From NCBI GenBank assembly GCA_023392285.1, contig JAEVZK010000011.1, positions 1 through 64,000 of the forward strand: a stretch of 64,000 nt of DNA, written 5' to 3'. The DNA is from Armatimonadota bacterium (GTDB lineage Bacteria > Armatimonadota > Fimbriimonadia > Fimbriimonadales > Fimbriimonadaceae). The notes under the pieces are model-generated. The model ran no database searches. It saw only the letters and a list, made by a program, of their open reading frames with translations, and was not told the DNA's origin. This document shows, in pieces, positions 27,887-37,617 of this stretch (its first letter is position 1; every line of letters starts with the position of its first letter). A program made the position numbers and the translations under genes.

Positions 27887-28188
27887 CCAGCCCTAGAGCA
27901 TACAATGTCCGCAAAAACAACTGGCCGACAGGGGCGATCAGACAGCCTCTTTCGACCCGGTCCGAAAAAGATTCCAAAGATGGTCATTTTGCGAAGATTC
28001 TGTCAACACGGGCGAAAGTCCCGTGCACTACAAAGTTAGTTTCAGCCTAAAGTGGGGTTATCCACATAGTGTACACAAAACCATTGGGGTTGATCTTCCG
28101 AAGATTATGCCGGTATAGTCCCGTCTGTTTGTCCAGGGTCTCTGACTGAGTAACAAGGCACCCGATTAAAGTTCGGGAAGGAGGAAAC
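27887..28188. other. Intergenic region upstream of the LysM/NlpC hydrolase gene
   Basis: This 302-base divergent spacer has no gene. It holds a CACGGG/CCCGTG hairpin (28007-28025), a single perfect DnaA-box-like TTATCCACA (28058-28066), a promoter (28090-28119) and a 60-base leader ending in a CCCGA/TCGGG dyad just before the AAGGAGG ribosome site. Genes of this hydrolase class are often controlled by riboswitches elsewhere, but I could not match this leader to a known class. Confidence 0.5.
28090..28119 (+). promoter_or_regulatory. Promoter of the LysM/NlpC hydrolase gene
   Basis: A -35 TTGATC (28090-28095), an 18-base spacer and a -10 TATAGT (28114-28119) predict a transcript start near 28126 and a leader of about 62 bases. 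Confidence 0.6.
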
Positions 28189-29457
28189 TTGCCAATCAAG
28201 AATCTAACCTTGGGGGCGGTGCTGGTAGTAGGCACGGCTCTCGCACAGAACCACTACAACACCCATAAGGTTCAAAAGGGCGAAACGCTCGAAAAAATTG
28301 CAAAGGTTGCCCATACCTCGAAAAAGGCACTGATGGCCGAAAACCATCTCAAATCCGATCTCATCAAGGTCGGTCAAACGTTGGAACTTCCGTCTATCGC
28401 GAAGCCAATCCTTGCGAGTTCAGGCTACGCGCCGTATACGCTTCGGAATGCTGACAATGACTGGAAAGTCGCCAACATGTTCCACATGGCTCCCGCCGCA
28501 GTGCGAAAGCTCAATCCGCACGTAAATTGGAAACGGGCGGTGCCTGGAACCAAAATTAGAATTCCGCTTAAGAATGCTTACACGTATAAGTTGGCAAGCA
28601 TTCCGGTGATCAACTCTCGCTACGCTAAGGTGATCAAGAGCAACGCAATCATTCGCACCGCTCCAGGTTCTAATGCTCGTCGAATCGGGATGGTCGACGC
28701 GGGACGGCATGTGAAAGTGCTCGACCGCGACACGCACTGGTACAAGGTCAAGTTTGAATACGGCACCGTTGGCTGGGTACGTGGTGATCTCCTTAAAGCA
28801 GAATCGATTCCTCCGATTTATGCTGCTCGCGAGGTGAAAGCAAAGAGCCGAGTTGCGCTAAAGAGCTCAGTCAAGCCGAAAGCTACCTTGGCAGTTCACC
28901 GCACCGGACGGTCTTCTCGTAGCGGTGGCAATCGCCTTGCCATCAACTTGCCAACTGGGAAAGGCGATCTTCTCGAATACGCTTCCTCCTTCAAAGGCAC
29001 TCCTTATCGCTACGGCCAGGCATCTCGTTCTGGAACCGATTGCAGCGGCTTCGCCCTTCAAGTGCTACGGCATGAAGGTGTGAAGATGCCCAGGACTGCG
29101 GCTCAGCAGTCTCGCAAGGGCAAAGCGGTGAATCGTGACGGCTTACAGAAAGGCGATTTGGTGTTCTTCCACACGTCTCGCGGCAGTCGCATCAGTCATG
29201 TGGGTATCTACATGGGCAATGGCAAGTTCATCCATGCGAGCAGTGGCGGTGGCAAAGTCCAGGTGAATTCTCTTAACGAAAGCTATTATAAGAAGCGATT
29301 CGCGACCGCTCGCCGTGTCGTGAAGACGAAAAAGCCTGCGACGAAAGCCGACAAAATGGCAGCTTCGCAAGAGGCGGACAAGAATGCGATGAAGGACGCC
29401 GAGAAATCGATCACCACGCCGGTGAAGGATCCTGAACCAAAGGCTGACAAGTCTTAA
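28189..29457 (+). CDS. Secreted LysM-SH3-NlpC/P60 peptidoglycan endopeptidase
   Basis: This is a cell-wall hydrolase cutting peptide stems. It has a signal peptide (about 1-20), a LysM domain (24-68), a second LysM-like domain (79-127), a bacterial SH3 domain (145-203), a basic linker, and an NlpC/P60 domain (255-365). The catalytic triad is visible: Cys285 in GTDCSGF, His337 in SHVGIYMG and His349 in KFIHASS. A Lys/Glu-rich tail follows. The start is a TTG preceded by AAGGAGG, one of the strongest ribosome sites in the window. A terminator follows directly, so it is probably a single-gene transcript. Confidence 0.93.
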   Translation: MPIKNLTLGAVLVVGTALAQNHYNTHKVQKGETLEKIAKVAHTSKKALMAENHLKSDLIKVGQTLELPSIAKPILASSGYAPYTLRNADNDWKVANMFHMAPAAVRKLNPHVNWKRAVPGTKIRIPLKNAYTYKLASIPVINSRYAKVIKSNAIIRTAPGSNARRIGMVDAGRHVKVLDRDTHWYKVKFEYGTVGWVRGDLLKAESIPPIYAAREVKAKSRVALKSSVKPKATLAVHRTGRSSRSGGNRLAINLPTGKGDLLEYASSFKGTPYRYGQASRSGTDCSGFALQVLRHEGVKMPRTAAQQSRKGKAVNRDGLQKGDLVFFHTSRGSRISHVGIYMGNGKFIHASSGGGKVQVNSLNESYYKKRFATARRVVKTKKPATKADKMAASQEADKNAMKDAEKSITTPVKDPEPKADKS

Positions 29458-29472
29458 TTCGGATTCGGTGAG

Positions 29473-29504
29473 AAATGGGTCGAGTGTCGCTCGACCCATT
29501 TTTT
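29473..29504 (+). terminator. Intrinsic terminator of the NlpC/P60 gene
   Basis: AAATGGGTCGAG and CTCGACCCATTT form a 12-bp stem with a 5-base loop followed by a T-run, 15 bases after the stop codon. Confidence 0.93.
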
Positions 29505-29521
29505 ATGGCTGCAGCTTCCAC

Positions 29522-29549
29522 TTGAAGGTGGAGAATATGCCAGAATAGT
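29522..29549 (+). promoter_or_regulatory. Promoter of tRNA-Glu
   Basis: A -35 TTGAAG (29522-29527), a 16-base spacer and a -10 AATAGT (29544-29549) lie 10 bases before the mature 5' end of the tRNA. Confidence 0.55.
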
Positions 29550-29558
29550 GCTTCGCAC

Positions 29559-29634
29559 GGCCCGGTCGTCTAGTGGTTAGGATGCCGCCCTTTCAAGGCG
29601 GAGGTCGCGGGTTCAAGTCCCGTCCGGGCTACCA
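29559..29634 (+). tRNA. tRNA-Glu (anticodon UUC)
   Basis: A 76-base cloverleaf can be folded. The acceptor GGCCCGG pairs with CCGGGCT (one G-U), the anticodon stem CCGCC/GGCGG holds the loop CTTTCAA with anticodon TTC, and the T arm contains GGTTCAAGTCC. CCA is encoded. The 3' end is only 3 bases from the stop of the convergent Nif3-like gene, with no terminator between. Confidence 0.97.
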
Positions 29635-29637
29635 CAG

Positions 29638-30744
29638 TCATGCAATGAGAGGGCGTCCAGCTTCGCCCAGTTTTGGCTCAAACAGCATCCACTCAATCTC
29701 GGGAAGTTCCGATCTGAGCCGTTCTGCGAGCGTGATGCAACCCGGATGCTCGGTGGCATAGTGTCCCGCCGCCATGATTGCAAATCCTTCCTCAGATGCC
29801 TCAAGGCCCACGTGCTGCTTGACTTCTCCGGTCAATAGAGCATCGGCACCGGCCCGTTGAGCCTTCCTCCATTCCGAATCAGCAGAACCTCCAACCACGG
29901 CAAGTTTGTTGATGATCCGTTCCGATTTCCCCCATCCCTGAACCGAGGTTTGAAGACGTCCGGCGGTTGCCGCAACCAAGTCTCTGAAAGCCATCGGTTC
30001 CGGTAAGCCGCCGATTCTTCCCGCTGGCTGCTCGTCTTTTGCGAGGAGGCGAAGAAAGTCGATGGCGGGTTCTTCGTAGGGGTGCACCCGGCGAACTGCT
30101 CGCTCGACTTCCATCTGTTTTGACTTCAGAAGGACCATCTCCACCCGAAGCTCGGGGATACGTTCAATGTTCTCCGGCTTTCCGATCGTGGGATTGGTTC
30201 CGGGCCGTCCGCGGTAGGAGCCGGTGCCTTCACACAAGAAGTTGCACCGGTCGTAATCGCCGATAATCCCGGCACCTGCTTCAGACGCCGCGCCGATAAT
30301 TTGTTCAGCGGCCTCGACAGGCGTGAAGACGACGAGCTTGAGTTGCTCCACCTCCGCGGCGCTGCCAAAAGCTCTGACGTCGGACAGGCTAAACATGTGT
30401 GCCAGAGTGTCATTGATGCCACCTCTGGCCGAGTCCCAGTTCGTATGGGCTGCGGCGAAGTTGATGCCGTTGCGGATCAATTCGATGACCGTGCGACCGG
30501 CGTTGGAAGTCGAAATCACCGCCGGCAGAGGTTCAAAGATCAACGGATGGTGAGATATCAGCATCTGCGCGCCTTCCTTTGCAGCGTATCGAACTGCGGC
30601 GAGAGATCGGTCCAAGCTGACGACAGCTCGTTCTACCTCTGCGTGCGGGTCACCGACCTGTAGACCAACTCGATCAAAGGAGAAGGCGAATCGCTTGGGA
30701 GCGATCCGTTCGAGTGCATCGAGAACGTCTCGCACTTTAGCCAT
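29638..30744 (-). CDS. Nif3-like dinuclear metal-centre protein (DUF34)
   Basis: The 368 residues match the widespread Nif3/YbgI/YqfO family, which forms toroidal hexamers with two metal ions. Ligand-bearing motifs are visible: LISHHPLIF, HTNWDSARGGIND and, near the end, AAGHYATEHPG. The middle part is a PII-like insert (about 130-245, KLVVFTPVEAAEQIIGAASEAGAG ending near HPYEEPAID). Despite the old label GTP cyclohydrolase I type 2, its activity is unproven; roles in metal handling have been proposed. Its ATG overlaps the stop of the upstream trans-sulfuration gene by one base. Confidence 0.93.
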   Translation of the reverse strand: MAKVRDVLDALERIAPKRFAFSFDRVGLQVGDPHAEVERAVVSLDRSLAAVRYAAKEGAQMLISHHPLIFEPLPAVISTSNAGRTVIELIRNGINFAAAHTNWDSARGGINDTLAHMFSLSDVRAFGSAAEVEQLKLVVFTPVEAAEQIIGAASEAGAGIIGDYDRCNFLCEGTGSYRGRPGTNPTIGKPENIERIPELRVEMVLLKSKQMEVERAVRRVHPYEEPAIDFLRLLAKDEQPAGRIGGLPEPMAFRDLVAATAGRLQTSVQGWGKSERIINKLAVVGGSADSEWRKAQRAGADALLTGEVKQHVGLEASEEGFAIMAAGHYATEHPGCITLAERLRSELPEIEWMLFEPKLGEAGRPLIA

Positions 30745-31916
30745 TACAATCCCGATGCCTCGAAAGCCTGAGCAATATCAGCAATCAAATCCGCCGGGTC
30801 TTCTAATCCGCAGTAGAATCGGACGCACCAACGGGATTCCGTATAGCCTAGGGGTTTGCCTAGGATCGGCACCGCGAGACTCTCGTGTCCTCCCCAACTC
30901 ACACCCAACTGGAAGATTTTCAGAGCCTCAACGAATCGGAGCACTGCGGCTTCATCCTGCCGTTTGGGTTCAAACGAAAAAAGTGAGGAGGAGCCGCGCA
31001 TCTGCCGCAGAAAGAGCTCGCGCTGCGGGAAGGATTCCAGCCCAACATGGTGGACGATGTCCGCTGATGGATGATTCTCCAACCAACTTGCGACCGTGTT
31101 GCCCATTTCCTCGGCGTAACGCATTCTCACCTTGAGAGTTCTCATGCCCCGCATCAGCAGCCAAGCGGGGAACGGAGCCAGGATCGACCCGAAGTAATCC
31201 ACTTCGCGCCGAATCATTCGTTCCAATCGCTCTCGAGAAGTGCAGATCGCGCCAGCAGTCAAATCACTGTGTCCGCCCAGATACTTTGTCGCACTGTGTA
31301 AAACGATGTCTACTCCGAGCGTGGCCGGATTGCAATTGATCGGAGTGCAATAAGTGTTGTCGATCGCCGTGGTGATGCCCTTCTCGCGAGCGACCTTCGT
31401 GATTTTCGAAATGTCCTGAAGTCGAAAGATGATGCTGCTGGGCGACTCCAGATAGATCATCGTTGTCTCGGGGCGAATCGCATCAAGAATATCCTCGCTC
31501 TCGTTACCATGGACAAACGTGTGAGTAACTCCGAATTTGTTGAGGTATTCAGATAAAAACTTGTAAACTGGACCGTAACAGGTGTCGACCGCTACGACAT
31601 GCGATCCGCTCTCGACGCAGCTCATAATTGCGAGCGCAGCCGCTCCCATGCCAGTTCCGATTAGCTTGCAGGCCTCCGTTTGCTCAAGCATCGCCAGCTT
31701 CTTTTCAGCAATATCGACGGTAGGATTTCCGATGCGACTGTAGAGGAACGGCGGTCCCCAGGGAGCTTCGACCATGGAGTGCTGGAACTGGGCGAAATCA
31801 TCAAAGACGAAGGTGGAGGTTTGATAAATGGGAGGGACTACCGCTCCCTGTTGCTTGTAATCCTCAGCGTAGTGGGTGAGTCGAGTTGCTAAGCGAGCGT
31901 CTTCGGGAAGGTGCAC
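30744..31916 (-). CDS. PLP-dependent trans-sulfuration enzyme (cystathionine lyase/synthase family)
   Basis: The 390-residue fold-type I enzyme belongs to the Cys/Met metabolism family. Visible are YSRIGNPTVDIAEKKLAMLE, the PLP-phosphate region GTGMGAAALAI, AIDNTYCTPINC (Asp to the pyridine N), and the Schiff-base Lys in HSATKYLGGHSD. Family members cleave or form cystathionine or act as methionine gamma-lyase; sequence alone does not choose. The start is a GTG with TAAACT 6 bases upstream and no Shine-Dalgarno. Confidence 0.9.
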   Translation of the reverse strand: MHLPEDARLATRLTHYAEDYKQQGAVVPPIYQTSTFVFDDFAQFQHSMVEAPWGPPFLYSRIGNPTVDIAEKKLAMLEQTEACKLIGTGMGAAALAIMSCVESGSHVVAVDTCYGPVYKFLSEYLNKFGVTHTFVHGNESEDILDAIRPETTMIYLESPSSIIFRLQDISKITKVAREKGITTAIDNTYCTPINCNPATLGVDIVLHSATKYLGGHSDLTAGAICTSRERLERMIRREVDYFGSILAPFPAWLLMRGMRTLKVRMRYAEEMGNTVASWLENHPSADIVHHVGLESFPQRELFLRQMRGSSSLFSFEPKRQDEAAVLRFVEALKIFQLGVSWGGHESLAVPILGKPLGYTESRWCVRFYCGLEDPADLIADIAQAFEASGL

Positions 31917-31968
31917 GAGCTAAGTTTAGCCTTTAAGTGCAATCCAACCAAGCCATGGGTGGTTTTTG

Positions 31969-31977
31969 TGCTATACT
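31969..31977 (+). promoter_or_regulatory. Extended -10 promoter of the rpoZ-dnaJ operon
   Basis: TGC followed by TATACT (31972-31977) forms an extended -10 element. The predicted start near 31984 leaves a leader of about 17 bases before the rpoZ ATG. No good -35 is visible, as expected for extended -10 promoters. Confidence 0.55.
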
Positions 31978-32000
31978 TAGCGGTTCCCAGAAATCCTGCT

Positions 32001-32495
32001 ATGCTGCCGTCACCCGATATCCTGAACGATTTTCAACAAGGCAAGTTCGTATTGTCCAATCTCGCCGCCAAGCGGGCGAAGCAACTGCGCGAGGGTGCTC
32101 CGCCTCTCGTGCAAGTCGAATCCAATCACCCTCTGACGATCGCCCTGGCAGAGATCGCCGCAGGGAAAATCAAGCCCATTATGCCCACTGGTGGCGAGGC
32201 TGACGCTTTTGAGATCCCAGAAACGGCGGTTCTTATCGAGGAAACCGTTCCGGCTGAGCTCGGGGTGCTGCTGCCGTCATTGGACGAGATCGATGCTGAT
32301 TTTCTGTCTGAGCTGGATGAAGACCACGAGAACGAAGATCATGAGCCCGATGCGATGAGTCTTTCTGACTTGGTGGATTCCGAAGAACACGAAGAGGAAG
32401 TGGTTTCGGATGCCAGCGACGAAGACACCCTTTCGCTTAGCGATATCGCTGAAAAAGAATCGTCGGACGACGACTCCGAAGAAGCCGAAGAATAG
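32001..32495 (+). CDS. rpoZ: RNA polymerase omega subunit with long acidic tail
   Basis: The first 65 or so residues match the omega subunit, which clamps the beta-prime C-terminus: DILNDFQQGKFVLSNLAAKRAKQLREG, then HPLTIALAEIAAGKIKP. The remaining 100 residues are an Asp/Glu/Ser-rich tail (SLDEIDADFLSELDEDHENED and onward) not found in E. coli omega. ATG 32001 is chosen; a frame from 31911 would add 30 residues upstream of the conserved start and cover the promoter. dnaJ begins 4 bases after its stop. Confidence 0.82.
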   Translation: MLPSPDILNDFQQGKFVLSNLAAKRAKQLREGAPPLVQVESNHPLTIALAEIAAGKIKPIMPTGGEADAFEIPETAVLIEETVPAELGVLLPSLDEIDADFLSELDEDHENEDHEPDAMSLSDLVDSEEHEEEVVSDASDEDTLSLSDIAEKESSDDDSEEAEE

Positions 32496-32498
32496 CCA

Positions 32499-33617
32499 AT
32501 GTCGCAGCGGGATCCCTACGAGGTACTCGGTGTGCCCCGAAGCGCCGATGCCGATGAAGTGAAGTCGGCGTATCGCCGTCTTGCACGGCGATATCATCCG
32601 GATGTCAATCCGGGCGATTCGGAGGCGGAAGAAAAGTTTAAGGAAATCGGTGCCGCCTACTCGGTGCTATCTGATCCCGACCGACGCGCCAGATACGACA
32701 ATTACGGGCAGCTCGACGATCAGCCTCAGGACCCCTTTTTCGGGGGAGGAAATGTCGGTGGCTTCAACGACCTTTTCGACATGTTCTTTGGCGGCATGCA
32801 GGGTAGCGGCGGGCGTGGCCGAGGCCTAGCCCGTGAAGGCGAGGATATCCAAACCGTCGTACACCTCGACTTGAAGCAGGTGATCACCGGGCTCCAGCAA
32901 GAAATCGAAATCGATCGAGAGGAAGAATGCGAGGCCTGCAAGGGACTTGGAACCGAAGGGGGAGTGCCTCCCGAAACCTGTCCCACTTGTAAAGGGCAGG
33001 GAGTTGTAGGGCAGGTTCGCCACACATTTATCGGCCAGGTAAGAACTTCTAGCACGTGCCCAACCTGTCACGGTGCCGGTGCGATCGTAAAAAATCCTTG
33101 CTCCAAGTGTAAGGGGCGGGGGTTGCAAAGAACGACGGGGAAGGTGCTTCTCAACATTCCTCCTGGCGTGGAAGACGGACAGACGATGCACGTTCCAGGG
33201 CAGGGGAGCGATGGAGTGGCCGGTGGAAGGCCGGGAGACCTGTACGTCCGCTTGGAGGTCGAGGTCGACCACAGATTTCAGCGCCAAGGCACCCATCTTT
33301 TCACTACGCTCGAACTCTCATTCGCTCAAGCGGCTCTCGGTGACTCGGTTGAGATCGCGGGAGTCGAAGAACCGATATCGCTAGAGGTGAATGCCGGAAC
33401 CCAGCCCGGAACGCAATTGGTGGCCAAAGGACAGGGCCTTCCGCCGCTCCATGGAGGACGGCGTGGCGACTTGATCGTGACCACCAATGTCAGAGTTCCA
33501 ACGAAACTGAACGATGCTCAGGTGAAGCTGATCAAAGAGCTTGCGGAAGTTGGTGGAGAAGCCGTTCCTCAGGGTCAGAAAGGCTTGCTTGGCTCTCTGT
33601 TTGGGAAGAAGAAATGA
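32499..33617 (+). CDS. dnaJ: Chaperone DnaJ (Hsp40)
   Basis: DnaJ stimulates DnaK ATPase and presents unfolded substrates. The 372 residues show a J domain with HPD at 33-35, a Gly/Phe-rich segment (about 75-110), four CxxCxGxG zinc repeats ([32 protein letters not shown]) and the C-terminal substrate domains. dnaK and grpE are not adjacent. It overlaps prmA by ATGA. Confidence 0.97.
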   Translation: MSQRDPYEVLGVPRSADADEVKSAYRRLARRYHPDVNPGDSEAEEKFKEIGAAYSVLSDPDRRARYDNYGQLDDQPQDPFFGGGNVGGFNDLFDMFFGGMQGSGGRGRGLAREGEDIQTVVHLDLKQVITGLQQEIEIDREEECEACKGLGTEGGVPPETCPTCKGQGVVGQVRHTFIGQVRTSSTCPTCHGAGAIVKNPCSKCKGRGLQRTTGKVLLNIPPGVEDGQTMHVPGQGSDGVAGGRPGDLYVRLEVEVDHRFQRQGTHLFTTLELSFAQAALGDSVEIAGVEEPISLEVNAGTQPGTQLVAKGQGLPPLHGGRRGDLIVTTNVRVPTKLNDAQVKLIKELAEVGGEAVPQGQKGLLGSLFGKKK

Positions 33618-34465
33618 GATGGATCGAAGTCGTTGCGGAATTCGACCAGGCTCCCGTTGACTGGTCGATTTTCGTGGACGTGTTCGAGCGCCACGGTTGC
33701 GAGAATACGCTTCAGACGGATTCGCCTCCCGCTCTTGGTTCGGCGGTGGTCGATGTCCATGGCAGCGATGAAGTCATTGGGGCTTTGTCTAATGACTTAA
33801 AAGTGGCGGGGGCATCGCGCATCACCACGCGGTTGCTGGCCGAAGAGAATTGGGAAGAGAATTGGAAGCGCTTCTTTCATCCGAGGGAAGTTGGCAAGCG
33901 ATGGCTGATCCGCCCGACTTGGGAAGAGGCGCAGACATCTGAGCGAATTGAAATTGTGCTGGACCCAGGACAGGCATTTGGCACCGGCGACCACCCGACG
34001 ACGAGGATGTGCCTCGAACTGTTGGAAACGCTGCCCGTCGAGGGAGCACGTGTGGCAGATATCGGCTGCGGGTCGGGGATCCTTTCCGTCGCTGCGGCGA
34101 AATTAGGCGCGGCCCAAGTCGATGCCGTTGACATCGAAGCCATTTCCGTGGAGGTAGCCAAGGAGAATATGCGACTCAACCAAGTCGAATTCACCACTTA
34201 CGTTGGAAATGGAGCGGCTGTTCTCGCGGGCGAACGCCCTTATGATATCGTGGTCAGCAACATCATCTCGGCGACACTGATCCAGATCGCCGCTGACGTC
34301 GCCGATATCATCGCGGGCAGCGGGCATTGGATCACAAGCGGCGTCATTCCTCAGAATTGGCCCGACGTACAGGCGGCCGCCATCGGTATGGGTTTTGTTC
34401 TGCTCCAAGAAAAGGAAGAGGATGGGTGGATTGCCGGCCTGTTCGTGATGCCGGAAGTAAACTAG
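33614..34465 (+). CDS. prmA: Ribosomal protein L11 methyltransferase
   Basis: PrmA is a SAM-dependent enzyme trimethylating ribosomal protein uL11. The 283 residues have the N-terminal L11-binding domain with [13 protein letters not shown], and the family motif [23 protein letters not shown]. The SAM site is [20 protein letters not shown] and the NIIS motif is [11 protein letters not shown]. The dnaJ-prmA pairing is common in bacteria. Its start overlaps the dnaJ stop. Confidence 0.95.
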   Translation: MRWIEVVAEFDQAPVDWSIFVDVFERHGCENTLQTDSPPALGSAVVDVHGSDEVIGALSNDLKVAGASRITTRLLAEENWEENWKRFFHPREVGKRWLIRPTWEEAQTSERIEIVLDPGQAFGTGDHPTTRMCLELLETLPVEGARVADIGCGSGILSVAAAKLGAAQVDAVDIEAISVEVAKENMRLNQVEFTTYVGNGAAVLAGERPYDIVVSNIISATLIQIAADVADIIAGSGHWITSGVIPQNWPDVQAAAIGMGFVLLQEKEEDGWIAGLFVMPEVN

Positions 34466-34472
34466 AGCTCCC

Positions 34473-36377
34473 TTGCTGCTTTCCGTTTCTAATGTCGCCA
34501 AGTCCTTTGGCGTAGACGTGATCCTATCGAACGTGTCGTTCAAGATCAATGCACGGGAAAAGGTGGCGCTGGTAGGACGTAACGGTACCGGCAAGTCAAC
34601 GCTCCTCAAGATTATCACGAGGCAGCAAAGCGCCGATTCCGGGCATGTTCAGCTTGCCCGGGGAGCCAAGATCGGATACCTTCGCCAAGAGGCCCCGGTT
34701 ACCTATGGGCGAAGTGTTCTTGAAGAGGCTGAAGCCTCCATGGAGAAACAGCTTGAGCTGAAGGCGCGGTTAGAAGCTCTCGAAAAGAAGCTCGGAGAGG
34801 AAGCCACACCCGAGGACCTTGAGGAATATTCCCTCTTGCACGAGCATTTCCTGGAGGCTGAGGGCTACTCCGCCGAGAATGACATCCGCGTCGTTCTGCA
34901 GCGGATGGGTTTCTCGCCAGAGGAATTCTCGAAATCGACCGACAAGCTAAGCGGCGGCGAAAAAACTCGGCTGGCGATCGCGAGGCTCCTGTTGGAGGAG
35001 CCTGACCTCCTGATCCTCGACGAGCCTACGAATCACCTGGACCTCCAGGCGACCGAATGGTTGGAGGCATGGTTGCGGCAATATCACGGTGCCGTACTGC
35101 TTGTGAGTCACGACCGAGCCTTCCTGGAAAGTACAGCCGAGCGCGTTCTCGAAATGCGAGACGGATCGGTTAAGAGTTATCCCGGTCCTTTCACAAAGTT
35201 CCTCAAATTGAAGGAGGAAGAGGATGCAAGGTTGGCGGAAGTTGCCAAGCGACAAGATCAGCAGATCGCCAAAATGGACGAATTTGTTCGTCGCTTCATG
35301 AACTCACAGCGCACTGCTCAGGCCCGTGGTCGACTGAAACTGATGAATCGCATGCTCGAGACCAAAGTCGAAGCCCCAAAGCATGACCGGGGAATGGCAG
35401 CAGGCTTCGGAAAAGTCAAACGAAGCGGCGATATTGCCTTGCAAACGAAGGATCTTCAAGTTGGCTTTCCCAGCCGTCGCCTTTTTGGCGAGTTAAATTG
35501 GACGGTCGAATTCGCGGACCGCTGGGGAGTGATCGGTGAGAATGGAGCAGGGAAGTCGACGCTTATCAAAACTGTGCTCGACTTGCAGAAGCCGCTTGGG
35601 GGGACGTACAAGTTAGGAACGAACGTCTCGGTCGGTTATTTCAGCCAAGATACTCAAGAGCTCGACCCCGAAAAGTCTCCCCTGGACTTCCTGGTTTGGG
35701 ACTGCGACATGCTTCCAGCCGATGCGCGGAATCTCCTCGGAAGATTCCTCTTTTCGGGCGACGATGTGTTCCGACCGATCAAAACGTTGAGCGGGGGAGA
35801 GAAAAACAAGCTCAGCCTGGCCCGGCTGACGCATGAAAATCCGAATCTGCTCATCTTAGACGAGCCAACTAACCATCTTGATATCGATTCGCGCGAAGCG
35901 CTGGGGAACGTGCTGCGCGAATACGGCGGCACGCTCATTCTAATCAGCCACGACCGATATCTCCTGAGTCAAGTGACCGACCATACCCTCGATGTTCGAA
36001 AGACAGGATGCATCATCTACCCAGGCTCGTATGAGAGCTATCGAGCAAGGGACGCAAAGGTTCCGCTCCCAGAGCCCGCCCCTTCCAACGACATGGGCGT
36101 TCCCGAAACTCAACTCAGTCCACGAGAGCTAAGCAAGGAGATCGGCCGAATGGAGAAGCTCATCGGCCAAATCGAGGAAGACATATCTCGGCACGAAGAG
36201 CGGATCAAGCAAATCGAGCAGGATTTATCCAACTTGCCCGCCGATGCTGACGTTTTTGCAATAAGTCAAATGCACCAAGCCACTCAGGAAGCCCTTGAAG
36301 GGGCAATGTCTTCTTGGGAAGAGAGTTCTCTGCAGCTGGAAGAACTCAGATCGATGCAAGGCCAAAGCACCCCGTAA
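34473..36377 (+). CDS. ABC-F family translation/ribosome-associated ATPase
   Basis: This soluble protein has two ABC domains and no membrane part. Walker A motifs are GRNGTGKST and GENGAGKST, signatures [15 protein letters not shown] and [14 protein letters not shown], and Walker B regions both read [11 protein letters not shown]. The inter-domain linker (about 230-320, charged helices) is the ribosomal P-site-tRNA-interacting segment. A C-terminal coiled coil (about 550-625) suggests the Uup/YdiF/Abcf2 subgroup rather than EttA. The start is a TTG 7 bases after prmA. Confidence 0.93.
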   Translation: MLLSVSNVAKSFGVDVILSNVSFKINAREKVALVGRNGTGKSTLLKIITRQQSADSGHVQLARGAKIGYLRQEAPVTYGRSVLEEAEASMEKQLELKARLEALEKKLGEEATPEDLEEYSLLHEHFLEAEGYSAENDIRVVLQRMGFSPEEFSKSTDKLSGGEKTRLAIARLLLEEPDLLILDEPTNHLDLQATEWLEAWLRQYHGAVLLVSHDRAFLESTAERVLEMRDGSVKSYPGPFTKFLKLKEEEDARLAEVAKRQDQQIAKMDEFVRRFMNSQRTAQARGRLKLMNRMLETKVEAPKHDRGMAAGFGKVKRSGDIALQTKDLQVGFPSRRLFGELNWTVEFADRWGVIGENGAGKSTLIKTVLDLQKPLGGTYKLGTNVSVGYFSQDTQELDPEKSPLDFLVWDCDMLPADARNLLGRFLFSGDDVFRPIKTLSGGEKNKLSLARLTHENPNLLILDEPTNHLDIDSREALGNVLREYGGTLILISHDRYLLSQVTDHTLDVRKTGCIIYPGSYESYRARDAKVPLPEPAPSNDMGVPETQLSPRELSKEIGRMEKLIGQIEEDISRHEERIKQIEQDLSNLPADADVFAISQMHQATQEALEGAMSSWEESSLQLEELRSMQGQSTP

Positions 36378-36394
36378 GGATCGTAGAAGTAATC

Positions 36395-37615
36395 ATGAGC
36401 ATACCGCCCTCCATTCCGCGCCGCACGACCACACCGTGTCAGGTGGGTCCGATAACAATCGGAGCTGGCTCACCGGTGGTGGTTCAGTCCATGATCACGG
36501 AAGAGACTCGAAATATTGACGCCTGTGTTGAGCAGATTATCGCCCTGCATAAAGCCGGATGCGAGATCGTTCGCGTCACGACTCCTTCGCTTGGAGAGGC
36601 GCGATGTGTAGAGGAAATCCGAGCTAAAGTTATTGAAAAGTATCGAGAGGTACCGCTTACCGCTGACGTTCACCACCAGGGGACGGATATCGCCATCGAA
36701 GCCGCCAAGCATGTGGATGAGGTCCGAGTCAATCCAGGTCTATTTGTGTTCAGGCGCCACACTGGACGGGAGGAATACTCCCCGCAGGAGCATCGCGAGG
36801 AGATTCAGGCGATTGAAGAGTCTTTCGTTCCGGTCATCGAGGCGTGCAAGAGTCATCAGCGCGCTATGCGCGTTGGAGTGAATCACGGTTCGCTGAGTGA
36901 ACGGCTGCTGGTGACCTACGGCGACACGCCAGATGGCATGGTTGAATCTGCACTGGAATACTTGCGGATTTGTGAGCGGCACGGCTACACCAACTTGAAC
37001 ATATCCCTCAAGGCGAGCCGAGTACCGATTATGGTGGCAGCAAACCGTCTGATGGTCTCGAGAATGGAGGCCGAAGGCATGGCATACCCACTCCATCTTG
37101 GCGTGACAGAAGCAGGTGATGGAGAATATGCCCGAATAAAGTCGACCGCTGGCATCGCAACCCTGCTGATGGAAGGGATTGGGGATACCATCCGAGTTTC
37201 TCTCAGTGAAGATCCGCTCCACGAAATTCCGGTGTGCTACGACATCCTCCAGTCACTTGGGCTCCGCAAAACCAAAGTGGAATACATCGCCTGCCCATCT
37301 TGCGGCCGCACCAAATTTAACCTTCCAACCGTTTTACATCAGGTACGGGAGGCGACGAAGCACCTGGTTGGGCTGGATATAGCCGTCATGGGGTGTATCG
37401 TCAACGGGCCGGGCGAAATGGCGGATGCGGACTACGGCTATGTCGGTGCCGCTGGAGGGAAGATCACGCTGTATCGCAAGCGCGAAATCGTTAAGAACGG
37501 TATTCCCCAGGAGCATGGAGTGGAAGAACTCATCGCCCTCCTACGGGCGGACAATCGGTGGGTAGATCCTCCGGCAAGCGAATCTAGGGAACTCATACAC
37601 CTCAGCGTGAAGTGA
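36395..37615 (+). CDS. ispG: 4-hydroxy-3-methylbut-2-en-1-yl diphosphate synthase (flavodoxin/ferredoxin)
   Basis: IspG is the penultimate [4Fe-4S] enzyme of the MEP isoprenoid pathway. The N-terminal TIM-barrel has [30 protein letters not shown] and [12 protein letters not shown]. The C-terminal cluster domain has the cysteine ligands in [13 protein letters not shown] and [20 protein letters not shown]. The ATG at 36395 fits the family N-terminus; an upstream in-frame extension lies inside the ABC-F gene. Its stop is 2 bases from the convergent deacetylase stop. Confidence 0.96.
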   Translation: MSIPPSIPRRTTTPCQVGPITIGAGSPVVVQSMITEETRNIDACVEQIIALHKAGCEIVRVTTPSLGEARCVEEIRAKVIEKYREVPLTADVHHQGTDIAIEAAKHVDEVRVNPGLFVFRRHTGREEYSPQEHREEIQAIEESFVPVIEACKSHQRAMRVGVNHGSLSERLLVTYGDTPDGMVESALEYLRICERHGYTNLNISLKASRVPIMVAANRLMVSRMEAEGMAYPLHLGVTEAGDGEYARIKSTAGIATLLMEGIGDTIRVSLSEDPLHEIPVCYDILQSLGLRKTKVEYIACPSCGRTKFNLPTVLHQVREATKHLVGLDIAVMGCIVNGPGEMADADYGYVGAAGGKITLYRKREIVKNGIPQEHGVEELIALLRADNRWVDPPASESRELIHLSVK

Positions 37616-37617
37616 GG

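Noticed and set aside
28058..28066. TTATCCACA as part of a replication origin
   Set aside because: It is a single box with no cluster, no AT-rich unwinding region and no dnaA/dnaN nearby; kept only as a possible regulatory site.
31911..32000. 30-residue extension of the omega subunit
   Set aside because: It would begin upstream of the extended -10 promoter at 31972 and before the conserved omega start.
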